Assembly (NCBI GenBank): GCA_963809245.1
Contig: CAWEIU010000011.1
Coordinates: forward strand, 434,001-498,000
Length of the DNA stretch: 64,000 nucleotides
Source: Roseiarcus sp963809245
GTDB lineage: Bacteria > Pseudomonadota > Alphaproteobacteria > Rhizobiales > Beijerinckiaceae
Direction: 5' to 3'
Numbering within the stretch: the first letter of the stretch is position 1; each line of letters begins with the position of its first letter. Below the pieces are notes generated by a model. The model had not been told where the DNA came from and did no database searches. It saw nothing but the letters and a program-made list of their open reading frames with translations. Below, in pieces: positions 33,422 to 41,828 of this stretch. The position numbers were made by a program, and so were the translations under genes.

Positions 33422-34666
33422 CTATCGACCCGTTACCGCGAGCCGGCGGCGCGAGTAAGCGTCGATGGTGACGGCGAGCAGAAGGATCGCCCCTTCGACC
33501 ATGTATTTGACGTCCGCCGGCTGACCCACCAGATCGAGACCGTTGGAAACGCTGCCGATGACCAGTGCGCCGAGCAGCGCCGCCCATACGCTGCCGCGAC
33601 CGCCGAATAGGCTCGTGCCGCCGATGACCGCCGCGGCGATCGATTCGAGCAACAGCGTGCCGCCCCCCGTCTGTGTGCTCGCCGCCTGTAGGCGCGCAGT
33701 CGATATGAGCCCACCGACGGCCGCCAACGTGCCGGCCAGCGCAAAGACGATGATACGGGTGCGGGCGACGTTGATGCCGGCGCGGCGAGCCGCTTCCGCA
33801 TTTCCGCCGACCGCGTAGATGTGGCGACCGAATGTCGTGCGGCGCGCCAGCCAATCGAACAAGGCCACGAGCGCGAACAGCACGACGCCCGCCGTGGGCA
33901 CGCCGTATGCGCTGTTGAGCACGCCGACAGAGCTGAACAGCAGAGCAGCGATCGTGACGACCTGCGCCGCCAGGACCGGCAGAGACTGCGCCGTCATCCC
34001 AGCCTGGCGCCGGCGCGTATCTTCCAGAAGACGCCTGCCCGCGTATCCGACGACGGCGATCACCGCCAACGCCCACCCCCACGGCGCGGGCAGGAACGTC
34101 GAGGCGATCGCCGTAACGTGAGCGTCAAAGACGTTCAGCGTCCCGGCGTCGCCAAGCACGTGCAACTGGACGCCAAGCCAGACCAGCAAACCCGCGAGCG
34201 TCACCACGAAGGACGGGACGCGCAGCAGCGCGAACCAGGCGCCCTGAAAGGCGCCGATCAGCGCGCCACTCGCGACCATCGCAACGATGCCGGCCCACCA
34301 CGGCCAGTTGTCGTCGACGATGAGAACGCCGAGAACCGCGGCCGTCGCCCCCGCGACGGAACCGACGGAAAGATCAATCTCTCCGAGCAGCAGCACGAGA
34401 ACGACGCCGATGGCGATCGAGCCCGAAACGGAAATCTGAAGAACGAGATTGGAGAGGTTGCGAGCGGTCAGGAAATGCGTGTCCTGCAGCTCGAAATAGG
34501 TCCAGATGAGCGCCAGCCCAAGCACCACCGGCAACGCGCCCAGTTCCCCGGATCCGACGCGCAGGCGCAGATCGCGAATGATCGACGCCGTCGCAGCGCC
34601 GACCCCTCCGCGCTTGAGTTCCTCGGTGGCTCGCTCCCCGACGGACACATCTAGGTTCGGCTCCAT
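33422..34666 (-). CDS. Sugar ABC transporter permease (XylH-type)
   Basis: Inner-membrane permease of 414 residues in the ribose/xylose (BPD_transp_2) family, with about ten hydrophobic segments. Characteristic stretches are 'SIAIGVVLVLLLGEIDLSVG', 'GAFQGAWFALLRVPSFVVTL', 'AVGGNAEAARRAGINVARTR' (the EAA-like coupling loop) and 'IAAAVIGGTSLFGGRGSVWA'. It forms the channel with the adjacent ATPase. ATG 34666 overlaps the ATPase stop by one base (TGATG). It is the last gene of the binding protein-ATPase-permease operon. Similarity is strongest to D-xylose transporters; the substrate is not proven. Confidence 0.9.
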   Translation of the reverse strand: MEPNLDVSVGERATEELKRGGVGAATASIIRDLRLRVGSGELGALPVVLGLALIWTYFELQDTHFLTARNLSNLVLQISVSGSIAIGVVLVLLLGEIDLSVGSVAGATAAVLGVLIVDDNWPWWAGIVAMVASGALIGAFQGAWFALLRVPSFVVTLAGLLVWLGVQLHVLGDAGTLNVFDAHVTAIASTFLPAPWGWALAVIAVVGYAGRRLLEDTRRRQAGMTAQSLPVLAAQVVTIAALLFSSVGVLNSAYGVPTAGVVLFALVALFDWLARRTTFGRHIYAVGGNAEAARRAGINVARTRIIVFALAGTLAAVGGLISTARLQAASTQTGGGTLLLESIAAAVIGGTSLFGGRGSVWAALLGALVIGSVSNGLDLVGQPADVKYMVEGAILLLAVTIDAYSRRRLAVTGR

Positions 34667-35466
34667 CAGACGACGCCCCGCGCTCCGGTGATCGCCGCGA
34701 CAACGTCCTCGGGAGTCGCCGCGTCACGCTTGAAAGTCGCGACCCTGCGGCCGAGGCGCAGCACAATGATCCGGTCCGCCACTTCGAACACATCATGCAG
34801 ATTGTGCGAGATGAGCACGACTCCCAGCCCCTGCGTGCGCAGCCGTTTGATCAATTCTCGCACCTGGTGGGTCTGCGCCACGCCGAGCGCGGCAGTGGGC
34901 TCGTCGAGAAGGACGATCTTCGAGTTCCACATCACGGCGCGCGAAATCGCCACCGACTGCCTCTGGCCACCGGACAGCGTCGCAACCGGAGAGCGGACGC
35001 TACGGATGGTCGTGACATTGAGCCGCAGCAAAACCTCCAGCGCCCGCCGCTCCATGTCGAGTTCCGACAGGCGGCCCAGCACTGCCGGGTCCGCGATGGT
35101 CTCGCGACCCAGAAACATATTGGCGACAACGTCGAGATTGTCGCACAAGGCGAGGTCTTGATACACGGTTTCGATGCCGAGCTGCGTCGCATGACGAGGG
35201 GATGGGATCTTGACCTCAGCGCCGCCGAAGCGAATGACGCCGGCATCGGGCGGGTGCGTGCCCGCGATGACTTTTACGAGCGTTGATTTGCCCGCGCCAT
35301 TGTCGCCTGCGAGCGCCACGACCTCGGCCGGGTAGACCTCGAAGTCCACCTCAGACAGCGCTTCGACGGCGCCAAAGTGCTTCGAAATCCCCCTGAGTTC
35401 GAGAACTGGAACGGGGGCGGCGTCGCCCCCGTGCGCGCCATCGATCCCCGGATCCATCTCTGTCAT
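34666..35466 (-). CDS. Sugar ABC transporter ATPase (single nucleotide-binding domain)
   Basis: Cytosolic ATPase of 266 residues energising the sugar permease. Walker A 'GDNGAGKSTLVKVIAG', Q-loop 'TVYQDLALCDNL', signature 'LSGGQRQSVAISRA', Walker B 'SKIVLLDEPTAAL' and H-loop 'VVLISHNLHDV' are all present. Classical XylG/RbsA/AraG proteins of about 500 residues have two such domains in one chain; here there is only one, so it must work as a homodimer as in FrcA-type systems. ATG 35466 lies 2 bases after the binding-protein stop. The frame extends to 35592 only by reading through that gene. Confidence 0.9.
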   Translation of the reverse strand: MTEMDPGIDGAHGGDAAPVPVLELRGISKHFGAVEALSEVDFEVYPAEVVALAGDNGAGKSTLVKVIAGTHPPDAGVIRFGGAEVKIPSPRHATQLGIETVYQDLALCDNLDVVANMFLGRETIADPAVLGRLSELDMERRALEVLLRLNVTTIRSVRSPVATLSGGQRQSVAISRAVMWNSKIVLLDEPTAALGVAQTHQVRELIKRLRTQGLGVVLISHNLHDVFEVADRIIVLRLGRRVATFKRDAATPEDVVAAITGARGVV

Positions 35467-35468
35467 GA

Positions 35469-36551
35469 TCAGGACTTGCAGGGACCGACGGCCGGCATGC
35501 CCTTGCAGAGGGCCTCCTTGGTGACCGCGCCGTCTTCGATCTCGAGATGCATGTTGTCGAGCGTGATGACCAGCGGGCTTACCTTCGCCCACGGCACGTC
35601 TCCATGGTCATTGTTCATCGTGGCCCCGTTGAACAAGTCCGCCGCCGGCTTCTCCCCCTTTAGCAGCGCCGCGGTGATCGCAGCGGCCTTCCCGGCCTGC
35701 TCCTTGAGCGAGCGCCACACCGTCATCGACTGTTTGCCCTGCAGGATCAGTTGCAGGCTGTTCAGCGTGCCGTCGAGGCCGGTCACCGGCACTTTTCCGG
35801 CGAGCTGTTGCGCCTGGAGCGCGGCGATTACGCCACCGGCCATTCCATCATTGGCCGACAGGACGGCGTCCACGCCGTTGTCTGTTTTGGTGAGCAACTG
35901 CTCCATTTCCGCTTGGGCTTTCGACGGGTCCCAGAGAGGCGTCCATACCTCGGCGACTTCCTTGCGGGCGCCTTTGTCGAACAGCGGCTTGAGGACGCCC
36001 ATGTAGCCGCGCTCGAACAGATGCGCGTTGTCGTCGACCGGCGAACCGTCGATCACTGCGATGCGGGCGCCCTCCTTGGTATTGTCCGCCAGCCACGAGC
36101 CCTGCAATTGGCCGATCTTGAGGCCGTCCACCGAAACGTAGTAGGCGACTGGCGCATTCCTGATCAGGCGGTCGTACGCAATCACGGGCACGCCTTGCTT
36201 CTGCGCGTCGTTGACGATCACCGCCGCGCCCTTCTGATCGATGGCCGTCACCACCAACACCTTCGCGCCGCTCGCCAGCGCCGCTTCCGCCTGCGCTTGC
36301 TGTTTGGACGCGTCGTTGAGCGCATTCTCGACCTTGACCTGCGCGCTCGGGTAATCCTTCGCCAGGGCGGCGATGAAAAAGGGCTTGTCCTGGCTCTCCC
36401 AACGCGCCGTTACGTTTTCCGGCAACAGAAAGACGACCAGCGGCGAAGAATCGGCTTTGGCCACGCTGGCGACCATAGGGCAGGTCGACGCCGCGAGCCC
36501 GAGCAGGATTGCTCCCAACGCCGCTCGGCCAGCCCGATCGATTTTTCTCAT
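35469..36551 (-). CDS. Sugar ABC transporter substrate-binding protein (XylF-like)
   Basis: Periplasmic type-I binding protein of 360 residues. The signal peptide covers about 1-33 ('AALGAILLGLAASTCPMVAS...'). The mature part has 'ALNDASKQQAQAEAALASGA', 'VPVIAYDRLIRNAPVAYYVS', 'GSPVDDNAHLF' and 'AVLSANDGMAGGVIAAL', close to xylose-binding XylF proteins. ATG 36551 has GGGAGG about 8 bases upstream; the frame start at 36602 lacks it. First gene of the operon, with a LacI-type operator at 36648-36660, about 100 bases upstream of the start. Confidence 0.9.
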   Translation of the reverse strand: MRKIDRAGRAALGAILLGLAASTCPMVASVAKADSSPLVVFLLPENVTARWESQDKPFFIAALAKDYPSAQVKVENALNDASKQQAQAEAALASGAKVLVVTAIDQKGAAVIVNDAQKQGVPVIAYDRLIRNAPVAYYVSVDGLKIGQLQGSWLADNTKEGARIAVIDGSPVDDNAHLFERGYMGVLKPLFDKGARKEVAEVWTPLWDPSKAQAEMEQLLTKTDNGVDAVLSANDGMAGGVIAALQAQQLAGKVPVTGLDGTLNSLQLILQGKQSMTVWRSLKEQAGKAAAITAALLKGEKPAADLFNGATMNNDHGDVPWAKVSPLVITLDNMHLEIEDGAVTKEALCKGMPAVGPCKS

Positions 36552-36647
36552 CACCGCACCCTCCCTGTCGGACGCCCTTTTTGCGGGAGCACGCGATAGC
36601 AACGACTGCCGCGCAAACGCCCGGGACGATCCGTACGGGAGCTAAAC

Positions 36648-36660
36648 GTAAACGTTTTAC
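36648..36660. promoter_or_regulatory. LacI-family operator upstream of the sugar transporter
   Basis: GTAAACGTTTTAC, centred on the palindrome AAACGTTT (36650-36657). It lies in the gap between the binding-protein gene and the LacI-family gene and matches the core of the perfect palindrome at 38181-38196. A CG-centred AAACGTTT is the usual shape of LacI-family operators. Confidence 0.7.
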
Positions 36661-36855
36661 CATGTCAAGCAACCGAGTCGGCGCAGATCGCATTTGCGCG
36701 TGGCGCTGAGCCCAGGAGCGCTTGTGCTCCGGATCCTCGGCGCGAACCGGGAAGCGCAAAGCCAATAAGTGAGCAGAGAATCCTGGCGAGTGAACGGTCG
36801 CAACGTGACGACGATCAGCAAGCTACAGCAGGCGTCGAACGCGCACGATATCGCT

Positions 36856-37844
36856 CTAGCTTCTCAGGACAATGTCGTAAGGGAGAATAACGGAGCGATG
36901 CGGACCGCCGTCTCTGAGCCGTTGCAATTGCCGGATCGCCTCGGCGGCAAGCGACACGTGCGGGACACGCACTGTGTTGAGCCACGGCGCAAGCCACTCG
37001 TTGAGCGGATTGTCGTCAAAACCGTAGATCGCGACGTCGCCGGGGACTGCGAGCCCGATCTCGCGGCATCGACGATACGCGCCGTACGCAATCTGGTCAT
37101 TGCCGCAAAAAAGCGCGCGATAGCGTTTGCGTTCCATGAGCTCCGCAGCGCATTGGTAGCCGCCGTCCATCGACAAGTTCGCTTCGCAAATGTCGCTGGC
37201 GTCGATCGCGACGCCCTTCTCTTGAAGAAGGTCCATGAATCCTCTGACGCGGCGGACGCTGGTGTCGGAATACAGGGGGCCGTGGATGATTCCCAACGGC
37301 GTCTCCCGCGTTCGCAAGATGGCGAGCATCATGTCGCGCGCCGCCGCGTAGTCGTCCACCCCGACGAACGATGTCTCGCCGACCGAGTCGATGCGGCGAT
37401 TGATGAAGACGGTGTAATTCTGATCGATCGTCTGCTGGAGCTGCTTGCTCTCGACGGCGCAGAGGACAAAGAGGCCGCTAACTCTTCGCGCGTTGATTTC
37501 CGCGAAGCAGCGGTCCTGCAACGGTGCGTTCTCGTTCGTGTTGAAGAGCAGCATGACCTTGCCGATGTCATTGAGCTGGCGCTCGAGTTCCCATGCGATC
37601 GCCGAGTAGAAGTTGTTTTGGATATTCGAGATGACCAACGCATAGGTATCGTTCGTCTGGGCGCGCAGAGCCTGCCCGATTCGATTCGGCAGGTAGTTCA
37701 TTTCCTTGATCAGCGCCTCGATCCGGGCGCGCGTCTCGCTTGAGACGCCCCTCGCCTCGCCGTTGACCACCCGCGACACGGTGGCGATCGAGACGCCCGC
37801 GCGGACGGCGACGTCCCGGATCGAAAAAGCGGAACGTTTTCCAT
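36856..37844 (-). CDS. LacI-family transcriptional regulator, probably frameshifted near the start
   Basis: Sugar-responsive repressor of about 329 residues. The HTH reads 'SIRDVAVRAGVSIATVSRVV' then 'NGEARGVSSETRARIEALI', followed by a periplasmic-binding-type effector domain ('NDTYALVISNIQNNFYSAIA', 'RRVSGLFVLCAVES', 'DVAIYGFDDNPLNEWLAPWL'). The HTH frame contains no ATG, GTG or TTG upstream of the GTG at 37779, which lies inside the recognition helix. If one base is added to the A5 run at 37824-37828, ATG 37844 joins perfectly and gives 'MENVPLF' before 'SIRDVA'. So either one base is missing (error or mutation) or a non-standard start is used. It lies between two operator-like palindromes and likely controls the transporter and the dehydrogenase. 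Confidence 0.8.
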
Positions 37845-38322
37845 CTCGCGTCCGAACCGCGGCCGCTGCGGCGATATCTGCATTGGCGTGGGCCGGCGCC
37901 GCTCCGCCAACATTTTCGCGGCGAGCTTGCAGAGACTCGTTTTGCTCTCGGTTTATGGGGCATTGCGACCATTGGTTCTAGCCGGGCGAGCAGCCCCCCG
38001 GCGGGCGGAATGTTTCCCGTATCGCTCAGGAATTCAAGATGCCGGAGACGCCGGGATGGCGTCGTCTCGGCTGTGACATCCGCGTTGAGCGACCGACGGC
38101 GGGCAATCGTCCGCTTTTCGGCGCCGGACGCGCCTCGCTGGACAAATCTGGAACACGCTGAAGCGTTTGCGCCTTGACGCACGTAAACGTTTACGTATAT
38201 TTTTTCAAGGTGTCTATTATGAATCGCCAGTCGCATAGCGCGCCAGCGGCAAAGTAGCCAATCGCCAACCGCGCCGCGGCGGCCGGCGCTCTCAAGCGCG
38301 CGATCAATCGGGAGGTGAGGGC
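37845..38322. other. Divergent intergenic region with operator
   Basis: About 480 bases between the LacI-family gene (leftward) and the dehydrogenase (rightward). It contains the palindrome at 38181-38196 followed by an AT-rich TATATTTTTT stretch. Open frames here (for example the minus frame reaching 38236) are shadows in the wrong frame of the regulator. Confidence 0.5.
38181..38196. promoter_or_regulatory. Perfect LacI-family operator upstream of the dehydrogenase
   Basis: ACGTAAACGTTTACGT is a perfect 16-base palindrome about 127 bases before the dehydrogenase start, immediately followed by an AT-rich TATATTTTTT stretch that could be part of the promoter. Its core AAACGTTT with flanking GT/AC recurs at 36648-36660, consistent with control by the LacI-family protein encoded between them. 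Confidence 0.78.
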
Positions 38323-39111
38323 ATGGAGCTGACGGATCGAACCGCCTTGGTCACCGGGGCGGCGCAGGGCGTTGGCGCGGCAATAGCCGTCCGCCTGGTC
38401 GCCGAGGGGGTCAAGCGAATTGTCCTCGTCGATCGTAACGCCGACGGCCTCAACAAGGTATCGGAACGCCTTGCGAATCACGGCGCGCAGGCGACGCCGA
38501 TCGTCGCGGATCTCATCGACATCGAGCGAGCTTGCGCGGCGATTGAACCGGCCCTCGATGGTCTCGGCGGTCTCGATATCCTCGTCAACGCGGCCGGGCT
38601 GACGGATCGCGGCGGTCTCGAAGACACCGATGTTGCGACCTTCGACCGGCTGATCGGCGTCAATACGCGCGCCCCGTTCTTTATCATGCAGACCGCGGCG
38701 CCGCGCCTCAAACAGCGACAGGGCGTAATCATCAATGTCTGCAGCATGCTCGCCTACGGCGGGCCGCCGTTTCTTCTGGCCTATTCCGCGTCGAAGGCGG
38801 CGCTGGCGACGATCACGAAAGGTGTTGCAAATACACTGAAGCGGGACCGTGTGCGGACTTTTGGCGTCAACCTTGGCTGGACGGCGACCCCGAGCGAACA
38901 TCGCGTCCAAACCGAACGTCACGGGCTGCCAGCGAACTGGGCCGAGACGATAGGCGCGAAACAGCCGTTCGGGCGCCTCTTGATTCCCGACGATGTCGCT
39001 GACCTTGTCGCATTCCTGATTTCTCCTGGCGCTCACATGATGACAGGCGCGATCATCGATCTTGATCAATTCGTGGCAGGCACGGTCGACGACAATCCTG
39101 GCGCAGCGTGA
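38323..39111 (+). CDS. Short-chain dehydrogenase/reductase, probable sugar or polyol dehydrogenase
   Basis: Classical SDR of 262 residues using NAD(P). The cofactor motif is 'ALVTGAAQGVGAAIAVRLV' (about 8-26), then 'DILVNAAGLTD' (about 86-96), the catalytic Ser in 'NVCSMLAYGG' (about 139) and 'YSASKAAL' with Tyr and Lys (about 152/156). The C-terminal 'GAIIDLDQF' is typical. A strong ribosome site (GGGAGGTGAGGGC) precedes ATG 38323. The upstream operator shared with the sugar transporter suggests it oxidises the imported sugar or a derivative, as in non-phosphorylative pentose pathways; this role is inferred. Confidence 0.87.
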   Translation: MELTDRTALVTGAAQGVGAAIAVRLVAEGVKRIVLVDRNADGLNKVSERLANHGAQATPIVADLIDIERACAAIEPALDGLGGLDILVNAAGLTDRGGLEDTDVATFDRLIGVNTRAPFFIMQTAAPRLKQRQGVIINVCSMLAYGGPPFLLAYSASKAALATITKGVANTLKRDRVRTFGVNLGWTATPSEHRVQTERHGLPANWAETIGAKQPFGRLLIPDDVADLVAFLISPGAHMMTGAIIDLDQFVAGTVDDNPGAA

Positions 39112-39498
39112 CGCTCGACTTACACGCTCCAGAAGCCGTTCCGCTCGACGACCGGAAATTGCTGGACGCGCAGCGCCATCCGAACTGATAATCGGCCGTC
39201 AAAGGCGACGGCGACATTTCTTGCGGCGGATATTTGGCGGGTATTCGCCGTCGGTGGCGGCGTGATAGATTTGGTCCAGGCGTCGGAGTTGACGCCAGCA
39301 AAAAATCTCTAAACGATTCCATATTGATATAGAATACTGCCAGCGAATCGGTGTTATGCTGTGATTAACATGGGCTAGCGTCCGAAATGTATATCGAAGC
39401 TCGATATGTTGGCGTACCCGGACACTCGTAGGGCGACGCCGGCGGCGAGCACGTAAGCGACAATAGAAACGCAAAACGACAATAGGGAGGAAAGCGAA
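39112..39498. other. Intergenic region with inverted repeat upstream of the Liv-type transporter
   Basis: About 390 bases. ATATCGA (39391-39397) and TCGATAT (39401-39407) form a 7-base inverted repeat with a 3-base centre, about 92 bases before the binding-protein start, in an AT-richer stretch (39310-39370). It could be an operator or part of the promoter. No coding sequence is recognised. Confidence 0.45.
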
Positions 39499-40863
39499 AT
39501 GTCTCGACTGACACAAAGACGCCCCGGCGCCCTCTCGCGCCGTAGCCTGCTGCAGGCAGGCGCGGGTCTGACCGGCAGCATCCTGCTTTCACAATCATTC
39601 GGGGTGCCCGCTTTCGCTGCGGGCGCGACCGATCAGCCGACGATCGGCACCTGGCCCGCCGGCTCGCAGGGGGACACTGTCTACATCGGCGCCGCCGTGC
39701 CCCGTACCGGCGCCTACGCCGTGCAGGGCGAAGACGAGCTCAAGGGTTGGCAGCTTGCGGTCGAGCATATCAACAGTGGCGATCCGCTGCTCAAGCAGAT
39801 TGCGCCCAAAATCACCAACGGCCTGCTCGGCAAGAAGGTCAGCCTGCTCGACGCCGACAGCGCCGCCAAGCCTAACCAGGCAGTTCAGGAAGAGCAGACC
39901 TTCATCAACCAGAACAAGATCGTGCTGATGACCGGCTCGACCTCGAGCGCTGTCGCCGTCGCTCTCAACAAGTTCGCCCAACGCGAGAAGGTGCTCTACG
40001 TTACCGGCATTTCCGGCAGCAATGACACCACCGGAAAGGACTGCGTGCGGTACGGCTTCCGCCAGAACTTCTATGGCGAGACCGCGGCGAACGCCATCGG
40101 TCCGGTACTGGTCAAGCAGTTCGGCAAGGGCCGCAAGGCCGCGTTCATGACGCCCGATTATACCTACGGCCATACGGTCACCAAGTCGGTGAACGACTAC
40201 CTGAGCCAGAACGCCGGCTGGACGATGGTCACCAACCAAGTGTCGCCGCTTGGCACAGAGGACTTCAGCCAATATCTCACCAATATTGCGAACTCCGGCG
40301 CCGAGTTCCTGATCAACGTGAACTGGGGCCGCGACGCGGTGCTGTCCGTCCAGCAGGCGAAGCAGTTCGGTATCCTACCCAAGATGACACTGGTCGTGCC
40401 CTACCAGATTCCGTTCCTCGCCAAGGAAACGGGTCCGGAACTTACCGCAGGGGTTTACGCCGCCACCGACTTCTGGTGGACGCTCGAAGACAAATATCCC
40501 CTCGCCAAGATGTTCGTCAACTCGTTCCGCAAGAAGTACAACTCTCGTCCGGAATGGGGCGCAAACAACTCGTACATGTCGCTTGCGATTTGGGCTCGCA
40601 TGGTGTCAGAGGTCGGCTCATTCTATCCGCCTGACGTCATCAAGCAGTACGAGAAGGGCGAAACCTTCCCGTCGACCGTCGGCGACGTGTATTTCCGTAG
40701 AGAAGATCACCAGTTGGTCCGCCCGGTCATCATCGTGCGCGGCAAGAAGCCGAGCGACATGAAGAACGACGAGGACTACTGGGAGGTCCTCGAGATCGTG
40801 CCCGGCGCGCCGTTGATGCAGAAGCCCGACGCCTTCGGCTGCAATCTCGGCGACTATACCTGA
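39499..40863 (+). CDS. Liv/amide-type ABC transporter substrate-binding protein with Tat signal
   Basis: Periplasmic leucine-binding-fold (type I) protein of 454 residues. The N-terminus 'LSRRSLLQAGAGLTGSILLS' is a twin-arginine signal. The mature part has 'DTVYIGAAVPRTGAYAVQGE', 'LLDADSAAKPNQAVQEEQTF', 'VLMTGSTSSAVAVALNKFAQ' and 'AAFMTPDYTYGHTVTKSVND', matching amino-acid/amide/urea-type receptors. GGGAGGA lies about 8 bases before ATG 39499. It is followed by permease, permease-ATPase and ATPase genes on the same strand, forming a complete importer. The exact ligand is not readable. Confidence 0.87.
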   Translation: MSRLTQRRPGALSRRSLLQAGAGLTGSILLSQSFGVPAFAAGATDQPTIGTWPAGSQGDTVYIGAAVPRTGAYAVQGEDELKGWQLAVEHINSGDPLLKQIAPKITNGLLGKKVSLLDADSAAKPNQAVQEEQTFINQNKIVLMTGSTSSAVAVALNKFAQREKVLYVTGISGSNDTTGKDCVRYGFRQNFYGETAANAIGPVLVKQFGKGRKAAFMTPDYTYGHTVTKSVNDYLSQNAGWTMVTNQVSPLGTEDFSQYLTNIANSGAEFLINVNWGRDAVLSVQQAKQFGILPKMTLVVPYQIPFLAKETGPELTAGVYAATDFWWTLEDKYPLAKMFVNSFRKKYNSRPEWGANNSYMSLAIWARMVSEVGSFYPPDVIKQYEKGETFPSTVGDVYFRREDHQLVRPVIIVRGKKPSDMKNDEDYWEVLEIVPGAPLMQKPDAFGCNLGDYT

Positions 40864-40939
40864 TCTCGCCATGATAAGCTGCGCTCGCTGGCGGTTTGAC
40901 CACCAGCGGCGCTCCCGCTCACCCCGCACCAGCTAGCCA

Positions 40940-41815
40940 ATGTTCAACTGGCCGACTTTCATATCGCAATGCTTCAACGGATTGGTGCTCGGGGCTCTGC
41001 TCGCACTGATCTCCTCGGGGCTGACTATCATCTACGGCACGCTCGGCATCCTGAATCTCGCCCACGGCGCCATGTTCATGCTGGGGGGATACGCAGGCTG
41101 GTGGACCTACACCTACACGGGCTCGTTCATCGCCGCGGTGATTGGCGGATCCCTTTTCATGATGATCGTCGGCGTTCTCGTCGAGCGCATCATCATGCGC
41201 CATTTCTACAACCGCCCCCACGAAGACCAGTTGCTGGTCACTTTTGGTCTCGGCATCTGCATCGTCGAGCTGGTGCGCTTCTTCTTCGGCAGCATGTCAA
41301 AAACAGTGCCGGCTCCTGCGCCGCTGTTAGGCATCACGCCGCTCGGATTCATGTTCTACCCGACCTACCGTCTCGCGCTTCTGGGCATCGCCACGGGCGC
41401 GCTGCTCGCGCTTTACGTCGTGCTCTACCGGACTCGAATCGGCATGATCGTGCGTGCCGGAATCGAGGATTCGGTGATGGTCGGTTCGCTTGGCATCGAC
41501 GTCTACAAAGTGTTCATGCTGGTGTTCGGCATCGGCGCCATGGCGGCGGGCTTCGCCGGCATCATCAACGCCCCGGTGGTGTCGATTGCGCCAGACGTCG
41601 GCGAGTCGATCCTCGTGCAGACCTTCGTGGTTGTGGTGATCGGCGGGGTCGGCTCTTTCCCAGGCGCGGTCATCGGCGGCCTGATTGCCGGCGAGATCAT
41701 CAGCATCACCTCGATGTTCAATCCGGGATATTCCTACGTCATGCTGTTCATCGCCATGACGCTGGTGCTCGTCCTGCGTCCCCACGGACTGCTCGGCTCG
41801 GAAGGTCGCGAATGA
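40940..41815 (+). CDS. Branched-chain amino acid-type ABC permease (LivH)
   Basis: Polytopic inner-membrane permease of 291 residues. It begins 'FISQCFNGLVLGALLALISS' and has 'LTIIYGTLGILNLAHGAMFM', a hallmark of LivH proteins, 'EDSVMVGSLGIDVYKVFMLV' and 'GGVGSFPGAVIGGLIAGEII'. It pairs with the LivM half of the next gene to form the channel. A 76-base gap follows the binding protein and 13 bases separate it from the fusion gene. Confidence 0.92.
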   Translation: MFNWPTFISQCFNGLVLGALLALISSGLTIIYGTLGILNLAHGAMFMLGGYAGWWTYTYTGSFIAAVIGGSLFMMIVGVLVERIIMRHFYNRPHEDQLLVTFGLGICIVELVRFFFGSMSKTVPAPAPLLGITPLGFMFYPTYRLALLGIATGALLALYVVLYRTRIGMIVRAGIEDSVMVGSLGIDVYKVFMLVFGIGAMAAGFAGIINAPVVSIAPDVGESILVQTFVVVVIGGVGSFPGAVIGGLIAGEIISITSMFNPGYSYVMLFIAMTLVLVLRPHGLLGSEGRE

Positions 41816-41828
41816 GTGATGCCGTCTG

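Noticed and set aside
37568..38236. 222-codon minus-strand frame overlapping the LacI-family N-terminus
   Set aside because: It reads the regulator HTH in the wrong frame; the correct frame is restored by the one-base indel described in the findings.
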